A DNA stretch of 40,466 nucleotides from Enterobacter vonholyi (lineage in GTDB: Bacteria; Pseudomonadota; Gammaproteobacteria; Enterobacterales; Enterobacteriaceae). A program made the position numbers and the translations under genes. Below, piece by piece: positions 1-6,833 of the stretch. The notes beneath the pieces are model-generated. The model worked only from the letters and a program-made list of their open reading frames with translations. It had not been told where the DNA came from and did not search any database. Position 1 is the stretch's first letter, and the number at the start of each line of letters is the position of its first letter. The DNA lies in assembly GCF_008364555.1 (NCBI RefSeq), contig NZ_VTUC01000017.1, forward strand, positions 1-40,466, written 5' to 3'.

Positions 1-116
1 AAATGTTTTATAACAGTAAGCGTCGGCATGGTTCGAGCGAGCAGATGCCACCGGCTGAATATGAAAACCTATATTATCAACGGCTCAGAAGTGTCTAGAT
101 TATCCGTGGCGATTCA
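1..116 (+). mobile_element. 3' end of an IS3-family insertion sequence
   Basis: The window opens inside an IS. It contains the last codons of an OrfB transposase and then a terminal inverted repeat at 91-116. The repeat ends in CGTGGCGATTCA and matches, in reverse complement, the repeat at 40390-40415 at 20 of 26 positions. The IS boundary is therefore placed at 116, with prophage DNA from 117 on. This copy points in the same direction as the one at the right edge. Confidence 0.8.
3..98 (+). pseudogene. C-terminal fragment of IS3-family transposase OrfB
   Basis: A 31-codon open stretch ends in TAG at 96-98. It reads FYNSKRRHGSSEQMPPAEYE and continues to a YYQRLRSV end, the typical C-terminus of the rve/DDE integrase-core OrfB of IS3-family elements. 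OrfB is made as a frameshift fusion with OrfA and catalyses copy-out transposition. Only the extreme C-terminus is in the window, so whether the full copy is active cannot be judged. Confidence 0.8.
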
Positions 117-292
117 GATTCAATGATACGAAAAGTGTAACGCGTACGCAAAAACTATTGTAACCTGTTAAGAGTGGTCTCTAAGCATCCTACTTAGGTA
201 TGTCTTTCACCTCCCAAAAATCGATCTATGTCAACGATATATCCGTTGCTCTTTGCTATTGATATCCTTTAGCCAAAGGAAGGAGTAGTTCT
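117..292. other. Non-coding stretch between IS end and first prophage gene
   Basis: No convincing coding region is visible. The stretch is AT-rich with short dyads (CAACG 232-236 with CGTTG 244-248). It ends in a purine-rich ribosome-binding site (aaggaaggag) serving the gene at 293. The IS has replaced whatever lay upstream; in a phage 21-like genome that would be the antiterminator Q region. Confidence 0.4.
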
Positions 293-532
293 ATGGGAGG
301 TTGCGCTGTCTGTGGATGTTCTCTAAACGATTCGCAAGATGCTGTGCATAAAGGTATTGATTATAAGTCTTGTCCAAAGTGTTCAGCAGATGCTGGAGTT
401 CATGTGTTTTATAAAACAGAGGACTTTGGGTACAGGGATATGGGCGATGGTAGGCACATTGTTCAATCGTGGTGTCCTTCTTGCCGATCTGGGGAAAACC
501 CATCTATCCCTGAAGCGTTCAGATGTAAGTGA
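293..532 (+). CDS. Small Cys-rich phage protein, zinc-ribbon-like
   Basis: A 79-residue protein of unknown function. It has three Cys pairs: CAVCGC near residue 4, CPKC near residue 28 and CPSC near residue 61. This suggests one or two zinc ribbons. The start is supported by a strong ribosome-binding site 8-12 nt upstream, and a terminator follows directly at 547-574. It lies immediately upstream of the lysis region, where lambdoid phages carry small antitermination-linked or accessory genes. No specific family is recognised. It could be a DNA- or RNA-binding regulator or a cargo gene. Confidence 0.6.
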   Translation: MGGCAVCGCSLNDSQDAVHKGIDYKSCPKCSADAGVHVFYKTEDFGYRDMGDGRHIVQSWCPSCRSGENPSIPEAFRCK

Positions 533-546
533 CTAAAATTATTTTC

Positions 547-574
547 AAAAGGCTGCCATTACGCGGCCTTTTTT
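547..574 (+). terminator. Rho-independent terminator
   Basis: AAAAGGCTGC and GCGGCCTTTT form a stem with one G-T pair and a loop of about five bases, followed by a T-run. It closes the transcript of the Cys-rich gene. Confidence 0.75.
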
Positions 575-748
575 GTTTCCCATTGTTCTGAGAGGTCTCG
601 CGACAGGCAATCATTGACTGTGGGAATGAATGAGACGTATTTTATTTGTGTGGTGAATCCTTTCTAAGCGAAAGGGCGTTCCAGTCAACTGCTATCTGCA
701 GGTATGCGCGCGGCTTTGCTGACTGGGGTAGAGTCACCGGGAGGCACC

Positions 749-802
749 ATGCACCATGACAACAATAATACAAGTTTCAAATTCCTTGAGAGCCTGCCAT
801 AA
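749..802 (+). CDS. Possible 17-aa leader peptide
   Basis: The ATG follows a good ribosome-binding site (gggagg, 739-744) and reads MHHDNNNTSFKFLESLP. Its stop codon lies inside the terminator hairpin at 790-818, so ribosomes finishing it would disturb the hairpin. A second ATG at 756 in another frame reads through the hairpin instead. Both may be fortuitous; coding status is uncertain. Confidence 0.25.
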   Translation: MHHDNNNTSFKFLESLP

Positions 803-818
803 AACGCAGGCCTTTTTT
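790..818 (+). terminator. Rho-independent terminator in late leader
   Basis: GCCTGC (792-797) pairs with GCAGGC (806-811), followed by TTTTTT. This looks like a tR'-type terminator that a Q protein would read through. Confidence 0.75.
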
Positions 819-967
819 ATGATTTTGCAAACGGCTGCTACGCTTAGAATTGTGGGAAGTCACTGAATGCCTGACGGTTATTCATAACCGATAGTGAATC
901 AGCCGATACAGCTTCGCTCCTGAGCATAGGTCTTTCTCACACCTACCTTACTAATAGTCAACTCATT

Positions 968-997
968 AGCCCGCCTTCAAAAGCGGGCTTTTTTTAT
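968..997 (+). terminator. Rho-independent terminator before holin
   Basis: AGCCCGC (968-974) pairs with GCGGGCT (983-989), followed by seven T. It is the third terminator in a row upstream of the lysis genes. Confidence 0.8.
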
Positions 998-1033
998 TCT
1001 CACGACAGCACCCGCATAGAGCGAGGTGAGAGC

Positions 1034-1249
1034 ATGTATCGAATGGACAAAATAACTACTGGCATTTCCTACGGCGCATCGGGAGGTAGTGCCATTTACT
1101 GGTTTAGAAGACTTCTTGATGGCTACTCCCCCGAGCAGTGGGCCGCTATAGGTGTGATCGGTAGTTTACTGTTCGGCTTGCTCACCTTTCTTACAAACCT
1201 CTACTTCCAAATCAAAGCGGACCGTCGAAGAGCTACACGGGGTGAATAA
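1034..1249 (+). CDS. Class II holin, phage 21 S type, dual start
   Basis: A 71-residue pinholin that depolarises the inner membrane at a programmed time and so activates the SAR endolysin. There are two transmembrane segments (about residues 8-25 and 36-58) and a basic C-terminal tail. As in S of phage 21, the protein has Met1 and Met4. Two products of 71 and 68 residues (antiholin and holin) are therefore expected, with a charged residue added in the longer form. The stop overlaps the endolysin start (TAATG), giving the usual holin-lysin coupling. The ribosome-binding site gcgaggtgag precedes Met1. Confidence 0.9.
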   Translation: MYRMDKITTGISYGASGGSAIYWFRRLLDGYSPEQWAAIGVIGSLLFGLLTFLTNLYFQIKADRRRATRGE

Positions 1250-1785
1250 TGTCTAATAAGTCAAAGCTCAGCGCAGCTATGTTGGCGCTAATCGCGTCCG
1301 GAGCAACTGCGCCATTTATATTCGACCAGTTTATCAGTGAGAAAGAAGGTAATGCGCTTGTGGCCGTTGTTGATCCGGGTGGCGTCTGGTCTTTATGTCA
1401 CGGCGTGACCGTCATCGATGGCAAACGTGTTGTTCAAGGTATGAGGGCCACAGAGGAACAATGCCGGAAGGTTAACGCTATTGAACGCGATAGGGCATTG
1501 GCCTGGGTTGATCACAATATCAAAGTGCCTCTGACAGAGCCGCAGAAGGTGGGCATCGCATCCTTCTGCCCGTACAACATCGGTCCCGGTAAATGCTTCC
1601 CATCGACCTTCTATAAGCGGATCAATGCTGGTGACCGTAGAGGGGCATGCGAAGCAATCCACTGGTGGATTAAGGACGGTGGACGAGATTGCCGTCTGAC
1701 TAAAGGCCAGAAGAATGGCTGTTATGGACAGGTCGAACGGCGCGATCAGGAAAGTGCGCTGACATGCTGGGAGCTGGACCAATGA
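1249..1785 (+). CDS. SAR endolysin, GH24 lysozyme (R21/P1 Lyz type)
   Basis: A 178-residue muramidase that cuts peptidoglycan after membrane release. The N-terminus has a weakly hydrophobic, Ala/Gly-rich segment (residues 8-25) typical of signal-arrest-release sequences. The catalytic Glu is E33 in the SEKEG motif, followed by D42. At the position of the usual catalytic Thr there is S48 (GGVWSLCHG), a conservative but unusual change. A C-terminal region rich in Cys, Trp and Arg follows. The gene overlaps the holin stop and the spanin start (ATGA), so the three lysis genes form one translational unit. Confidence 0.9.
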   Translation: MSNKSKLSAAMLALIASGATAPFIFDQFISEKEGNALVAVVDPGGVWSLCHGVTVIDGKRVVQGMRATEEQCRKVNAIERDRALAWVDHNIKVPLTEPQKVGIASFCPYNIGPGKCFPSTFYKRINAGDRRGACEAIHWWIKDGGRDCRLTKGQKNGCYGQVERRDQESALTCWELDQ

Positions 1786-2321
1786 AAATTAATCCGGGTC
1801 TTATCGGCGTTGTCATTATTGCTGGCCTTTCGGTCGCTCTCGTTAAGAGTTGTTCAAACGCCAGTAGTCTTCAGAGCGATAACGACGTTCTGCGAAGTGA
1901 CAACTCTTTGCAGGGGCTGGTAATCACCACCCAGGCATTCAACTTCAATCGATTCAATCAGGTTACAGAACATACCAACAGGCTTAACTCCCTAATAGAC
2001 ACCAGCACCGAAGAAACCATAATCGAATATCGAGAGATTCTCCGCCGTGAAAAGACCTGCGATCTGCCTGTTCCTACTGACATTGCTGGTGGGCTGCTCG
2101 AATACGCGTACCGTTTACGTGCCAGCGCCATGCACTCCGATACCGGCAGACCTGATGAAACCAATGATCGTGCCGCTGCCTCCAGCTCAATGACGTACTG
2201 CCAGGCCGTTCTCTGGATTCAGCCGCTAATCGCCACTATAGAAAAAGCAAATAATCAATTGAATGGGATAAGGAATTTAGAGGAAACAAGGTTTTTACCA
2301 AACGGCCAAAAACAGCCATAG
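1782..2321 (+). CDS. Rz-like inner-membrane spanin (i-spanin)
   Basis: A 179-residue protein with an N-terminal membrane anchor (about residues 5-22) and a long periplasmic helical region rich in Asn, Gln and Glu. This is the layout of i-spanins that fuse inner and outer membranes at lysis. The start at 1782 was preferred because it overlaps the endolysin stop (ATGA) and has a GGGAGCTGG ribosome-binding site. An upstream ATG at 1764 in the same frame is less likely. The o-spanin Rz1 is fully embedded in another frame at 2047-2193. The family is inferred from position, topology and the embedded lipoprotein. Confidence 0.8.
   Translation: MKINPGLIGVVIIAGLSVALVKSCSNASSLQSDNDVLRSDNSLQGLVITTQAFNFNRFNQVTEHTNRLNSLIDTSTEETIIEYREILRREKTCDLPVPTDIAGGLLEYAYRLRASAMHSDTGRPDETNDRAAASSSMTYCQAVLWIQPLIATIEKANNQLNGIRNLEETRFLPNGQKQP
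2047..2193 (+). CDS. Rz1-like outer-membrane spanin lipoprotein, embedded in Rz
   Basis: A 48-codon ORF in the +1 frame inside the Rz gene, starting with GTG (MKRPAICLFLLTLLVGC...). It has a signal peptide with lipobox LLVGC-S (lipidated Cys17). The mature part is short and Pro-rich (VPAPCTPIPAD, IVPLPPAQ), the classic composition of Rz1. No ATG is available in this frame because a stop codon lies at 2020-2022. The o-spanin would sit in the outer membrane and pair with Rz across the periplasm. Confidence 0.85.
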   Translation: MKRPAICLFLLTLLVGCSNTRTVYVPAPCTPIPADLMKPMIVPLPPAQ

Positions 2322-2434
2322 TTGCTGTTTACTTCATGCAGATATCACCATATTTGGTAGGGCTTTTGCCCTTGATTTAGCTAACTAGAGATACCATTTA
2401 CATTTCTCATAACTAAATAATTTGAGAGAAAAAA

Positions 2435-2797
2435 ATGGCTCTGGTAGATATGAAATTCAGTGTAGTTGTGACATTTGACATCACAGCGAATGGGAAAACT
2501 GATGTTTACAGACAGGTTTCCGAAATGTTGGCTGAGCATGGCTTTGTTAAAGAAAGTAATCAAGGACATGTTTTCCCCGAAAATGTCTATTTAGGTTACA
2601 AATCTCATAAAGTTGAAGAAGATGACAATTGCTATAAATCTGGATCAATCAAAGATGCCTCTAAGGAAATAGCTAATGAAATCAAAGATTTGATGGTTGA
2701 CTTCTTTAAGGGACATAAAGTGAAAAATGAAATACTCATTCATGTAGGCCGTTCTTACACATCTACGGCCATCCTGAAATTTGAAGAAACCAAATAA
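2435..2797 (+). CDS. Unknown small prophage cargo protein
   Basis: A 120-residue acidic soluble protein, clearly more AT-rich than the lysis genes. The strand/helix/strand pattern (FSVVVTFDI, then a helix, ending TAILKFEE) could be a small alpha/beta sandwich such as a ferredoxin-like fold, but that is only inference. It has its own gap upstream (2322-2434) and its own terminator (2827-2857), so it looks like an independently transcribed moron between the lysis cassette and cos. No family is recognised. Confidence 0.6.
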   Translation: MALVDMKFSVVVTFDITANGKTDVYRQVSEMLAEHGFVKESNQGHVFPENVYLGYKSHKVEEDDNCYKSGSIKDASKEIANEIKDLMVDFFKGHKVKNEILIHVGRSYTSTAILKFEETK

Positions 2798-2826
2798 CTC
2801 TTTTTTAAAAAAAGGTAATTTCTTTC

Positions 2827-2857
2827 AAGCCATCGGCATAAGCTGATGGCTTTTTTC
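2827..2857 (+). terminator. Rho-independent terminator
   Basis: AAGCCATC and GATGGCTT form the stem, interrupted by one mismatch-bounded loop, followed by TTTTTT. It ends the moron gene at 2435-2797. Confidence 0.8.
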
Positions 2858-3026
2858 TGTGTATTCACACGTTCTATGTATAGATCGCCAACTGCGAAAT
2901 GGAGCCAAGCGTTTACTTTTGGCGGTCTTCACCTCAGATGGATTCAAACGAACGGTCTACTCTTCAGCAATGCGCGTTGATATCAGAACATTTGGGGGAG
3001 AGGCTACCAAGCCTTCATTTTTTTAT

Positions 3027-3075
3027 GGGTCCTCCTGGTGTGGTTGCCTGCCACGGGGCGGCGCGCTCGCGGGAA
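3027..3075 (+). other. cos packaging site (cosQ and cosN)
   Basis: GGGTCCT at 3027-3033 matches the lambda cosQ motif. The run ACGGGGCGGCGCGCTCGCGGG (3053-3073) matches lambda cosN (GGGGCGGCGACCTCGCGGG) except at two or three bases. By analogy terminase would leave a 12-base 5' overhang GGGCGGCGCGCT (3056-3067). The small terminase gene begins 118 nt further on, as expected, and the cosB-type binding sites should lie in that gap. The surrounding 2858-3184 has no other convincing gene. Confidence 0.85.
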
Positions 3076-3184
3076 ACGGCTAGTTTTTCGGATCCAGGGT
3101 CATCATCATCATGTGCGCAGGTCTCTGATTTCATTAGAGGCCATTTTCGCAAGATGTCGAATCGTTCAAAAAGTGTTCACCATC

Positions 3185-3673
3185 ATGGACCAGGAAATTG
3201 CCACTTTAAAACTCAATATCAACCAGTTGGCAGGGATAACCGGCGTACACCGTCAGACGGTTGCCGCGAGACTGAAAAATGTCGAACCTGCTCCGGGCAG
3301 CAACAGCAAGTTAAAGCTCTATCTGGTGACCGACATTCTGACCGAACTGATGATCCCTACCGTTTCGGCCAATATCGATGATATGCCCCCATCAGACAGG
3401 CTATCCCACTGGAAAGCAGAGAATGAGAGGCTGAAGTACGAACAGGATACGGGGCAGTTAATACCCGCAGATGAAGTGGCGCGAGAATTCTCATTGATGG
3501 CGAAAGCCGTCGTCATGGTACTTGAAACCCTCCCGGATGTGCTCGAGCGCGACTGTGCTTTAACGCCTGCTGCGGTAGTTCGTGTGCAAAGCGTTATCGA
3601 TGATCTGCGCGACCAGATGGCGGAGAGGGTGCAGTACGCTGAAAAAGAGGAGGAAGAGCCTGAGGAGGACTGA
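3185..3673 (+). CDS. Small terminase subunit (DUF1441/Nu1-like)
   Basis: A 162-residue DNA-recognition subunit of the packaging motor. It starts MDQEIATLKLNINQLAGITG and carries a winged-helix-like N-terminus (LAGITGVHRQTVAARL, about residues 16-31). A conserved segment SNSKLKLYLVTDIL follows, then a helical middle and a very acidic tail (EKEEEEPEED). It directly follows cos and its stop overlaps the TerL start (TGATG). The reading frame is open further upstream through cos, but that part has no family similarity and lacks a better start, so 3185 was chosen. Confidence 0.8.
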   Translation: MDQEIATLKLNINQLAGITGVHRQTVAARLKNVEPAPGSNSKLKLYLVTDILTELMIPTVSANIDDMPPSDRLSHWKAENERLKYEQDTGQLIPADEVAREFSLMAKAVVMVLETLPDVLERDCALTPAAVVRVQSVIDDLRDQMAERVQYAEKEEEEPEED

Positions 3674-4926
3674 TGGCAAAGCGGGCATCCGCCAGGGACA
3701 TCCGCCGCGATGTTTCCGGTATTTTACGAGCCCCGCGTCGTATGCCGGTGGCCGATGCGGTCAGTACTTATATGCGCGTGCCAATGGGGGCGGGAAACTC
3801 AGTTCCGTGGGATCCGGATCTGGCACCCTATGTGATTGAGCCGATGAACTGCCTGGCATCGCGTGAATACGATGCGGTGGTGTTTGTGGGCCCGGCGCGA
3901 ACGGGTAAAACCATCGGGCTGATTGACGGCTGGATTGTTTATAACATTGTCTGCGATCCGGCAGATATGCTTGTAATTCAGGTATCTGAGGAAAAAGCGC
4001 GCGAGCATTCCAAAAAACGCCTGGACCGTACTTTTCGCTGTAGCCCTGAAGTTAAAACCCGGCTAAGCCCAAGACGTAACGATAACAACGTCTACGACCG
4101 TACATTCCGCGCCGGTAACTATCTGAAGCTGGGCTGGCCATCCGTCAATATCATGTCGTCCTCGGACTATAAGAGTGTAGCGCTGACGGATTATGACCGC
4201 TTTCCGGAAGATATCGACGGGGAGGGGGATGCTTTTTCACTGGCATCGAAACGTACCACGACATTTATGTCCTCCGGGATGACGCTGGTTGAAAGCTCGC
4301 CCGGGAGGGATATCAGAGACACAAAATGGCGGCGCTCCACGCCCCATGAAGCCCCTCCGACCACCGGAATTTTATCGCTCTATAACCGTGGTGACCGCCG
4401 TCGTCTTTACTGGCCATGCCCGCATTGCGGCGAATATTTCCAGCCGGAAATGGACAATATGACCGGATACCGCGACAGCAGCGATCCTGTGCTTGCCAGC
4501 GAAGCGGCGTTTCTTCAGTGCCCTGCCTGTAAAGGCAGGATAACGCCGGACATGAAGCGTGCGCTGAACATGAAATGTGTCTGGCTCCGGGACGGGCAAA
4601 CCATCGACAGTAAAGGCCAGGTTAGCGGTGATGGCCGTCGTTCCCGTATTGCCTCCTTCTGGATGGAAGGTCCGGCAACCGACGGATATCTGATTCTTCA
4701 GGACTGGTTCATCGGTTCAGTGACCCGGCCCATGTACCGGGCCTGGCTGAAGATGGCTATTGCTGTCGGAGAAATCAAGCTGCCGAGAGGCATCGATATG
4801 GACTCGCTTTATAACGCGGTTTATTCGGGGCCCGTTATGCCGTGGATTGATCCCGTTAAAGAAGCGAATGCCTGGAAAACGCAGATCCGCGGCGGTGCTG
4901 CTACTGAATCCGGTCATCATGCCTGA
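3673..4926 (+). pseudogene. Hybrid remnant: large terminase N-terminus fused to portal fragment
   Basis: A 417-codon frame made from two phage genes. Residues 1 to about 335 are the GpA-type large terminase. They include the Walker A motif GPARTGKT (near residue 73), a VALTDYDRF acidic motif and a CPHC/CPAC zinc ribbon, and end near SFWMEGPA. The nuclease domain is missing. From about residue 342 the sequence switches in frame to a lambda-type portal (LILQDWFI, YRAWLKMA, GPVMPWIDP, IRGGAATES). It is cut again just before the stop, and most of the portal is lost. The ATPase half may fold, but DNA cutting and portal functions should be gone. Confidence 0.8.
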
Positions 4927-6595
4927 AAACACGATGATGATGATCCATAAGCCCTGGGGGTTTGCTGGTGGTGATGCGAGCGATATGCGCGACTATGCGG
5001 ATCTTCTCGACAAGGTTGAATCCGTTCTTATCCCGGCTTATGCGCAGAAAACCGGAAAATCCACCGAAGAAATTGCGGCAATGCTGGAGGACGAAACCTG
5101 GATGAACGGCAGCGAGTGCCTTGAACTGGGTTTTGCCGACCAGGTGACACCATCCCTTCAGGCTATGGCCTGTATTCATTCAAAACGTATTGAGGAATTT
5201 GAAAAAATGCCAAAAAGCATTCGCAACATGATCACCCCGCCGCGCAACACTACCCAGCGTGACCCGGTTATTACCCAGCCTCAGGCACCGCAGGCAAAAA
5301 CAGACCCTGCACCACCGGATGAAAATGCGATCCGCGCGCAGGTGATGGCTGAGCAGAAAGCCCGTGTTAACGCTATCGGCGATCTCTTTGCCATGTTCGG
5401 CAATAAGCACATGGAACTGCAGAATCAGTGTGTGGCCGACCCTGATTGTTCCGTCGATAAGGCGAAAGATTTGCTGCTGGCAGAACTCGGTAAAACGGCC
5501 ACGCCGTCCAATAAAACCACCCAGCCGCATATTCATGCGGGCAACGGTAACTTCGTCGCGGATGGTATTCGCCAGGCACTGATGGCGCGTGCGGGATTCG
5601 CAGGTCAGGAGCAGGATAACGTTTATAACGGTATGACGCTGCGCGAGTATGCGCGTATGGCCCTGACAGAAAAAGGTATTGGTGTGGCCAGCTACAACCC
5701 GATGCAGATGGTTGGCCTGGCGCTGACCCACAGCACCTCTGACTTTGGCAACATTCTGCTCGATGTTGCGAACAAAGCGCTGATTCAGGGCTGGGACGAG
5801 GCGCAGGAAACCTTTGAGCAGTGGACCAAAAAAGGCCAGCTGTCAGACTTCAAAACGGCGCATCGTGTCGGTATGGGTGGTTTTCCTTCTCTGCGACAGG
5901 TTCGCGAAGGGGCTGAGTACAAGTACATCACTACCAGTGACAAAGGCGAAACTATCGCGCTTGCCACTTATGGTGAAATCTTCTCAGTAACTCGCCAGGC
6001 GATCATTAACGACGATCTGAACCAGCTTACCGACGTACCGATGAAGATGGGGCGCGCGGCGAAAGCAACGATTGGCGATCTGGTTTACGCCATCCTGACC
6101 AAAAACCCGAAACTCTCAGACGGAAAGGCGCTGTTCCATGCCGATCACAAGAACCTGAGCGCGGGCGCAATTTCTGTGGCCAGCCTGGACGAATCGCGCA
6201 AGCTGATGCGTCTGCAGAAGGAAGGGGAGCGAACCCTGAATATCCGTCCGGCCTACATGCTGGTGCCCGTCGCCCTGGAAACTCTGGCAAATCAGACCAT
6301 CAAGTCGGCCAGTGTTAAAGGTGCAGACATCAATGCCGGGATCGTTAACCCTATCCAGAACTTTGCAGAAGTCATTGCCGAACCACGCCTGGATGAAGCT
6401 GATGCGAAAGCCTGGTATCTGGCTGCCGCGAAGGGCACCGACACCATTGAGGTCGCTTATCTCAACGGCGTCGACACGCCGTACATCGATCAGCAGGAAG
6501 GCTTCACCACTGATGGTATCGCCACGAAAGTGCGTATTGATGCCGGTGTGGCGCCGCTGGACTATCGCGGCATGACCAAATCCTCTGGTCAGTAA
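4919..6595 (+). pseudogene. 5'-truncated ClpP-like prohead protease/major capsid fusion
   Basis: A 558-codon frame. Residues 1 to about 95 are the C-terminal half of a ClpP/SppA-type prohead protease. They retain the HKPWG segment equivalent to the catalytic His region of ClpP but lack the N-terminal half with the nucleophile Ser. After a Pro/Gln-rich linker, residues of about 190-558 are a full-looking major capsid domain (Mu gpT-like; GMTLREYARM, ALFHADHKNL, IRPAYMLVP). The ATG at 4919 is an internal Met of the ancestral protease that now overlaps the preceding stop (ATGCCTGA). Capsid protein could still be made, but maturation protease activity should be absent. Confidence 0.75.
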
Positions 6596-6614
6596 AAAAC
6601 AGTCCTGACAAACA

Positions 6615-6637
6615 GACGCCCGTAAGGGCTTTTTTTA
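6615..6637 (+). terminator. Rho-independent terminator after capsid gene
   Basis: GCCC GTAA GGGC followed by seven T. A second small dyad (GGCCCCGCAAGGGGC) lies just downstream without a T-run. Confidence 0.6.
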
Positions 6638-6677
6638 TACCTGAAACCGGCCCCGCAAGGGGCTGAATGGAGAAGTT

Positions 6678-6833
6678 ATGGCTAAGAACTATGCGCAGGA
6701 CGGGAAAACGATCCCTCTGGTAAACAGTGGTGCAACCGATGTTCACAGCGGCGATCTGGTCATCAACCTTGACGTCGACAGCGCCACGTTTAGTGAGCAG
6801 GTTGCCCGCATATACGCGCGCGAACGTTATTGA
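6678..6833 (+). pseudogene. Chimeric stub: DUF2190 start joined to tape-measure start
   Basis: A 51-codon ORF. The first 24 or so residues (MAKNYAQDGKTIPLVNSGAT) are the start of a DUF2190 capsid-decoration protein. From SGDLVIN on, it resembles the first residues of a lambda-type tape-measure protein (GDLVI, LDVDSATFSEQVARI). It then runs out of frame at the start of protein J sequence. The identity of the tape-measure part is inferred from its resemblance to N-termini of that family. The product is very unlikely to be functional. Confidence 0.6.

Larger units (their letters stand above)
575..1033 (+). other. Late-leader region with serial terminators
   Basis: About 460 nt without a substantial gene. 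It contains two further strong intrinsic terminators (790-818 and 968-997) and a 17-codon ORF between them. Long untranslated leaders with terminators ahead of the holin gene are the hallmark of Q-dependent late transcription in lambdoid phages. I could not define the pR' promoter with confidence. Confidence 0.5.

Noticed and set aside
3038..3184. Upstream extension of the small terminase reading frame through cos
   Set aside because: The frame is open but crosses cosN, shows no family similarity and has a worse start than 3185.
4760..4918. Upstream extension of the protease/capsid frame inside the TerL-portal hybrid
   Set aside because: This part is the out-of-frame shadow of the portal fragment; protease sequence begins at the Met at 4919.
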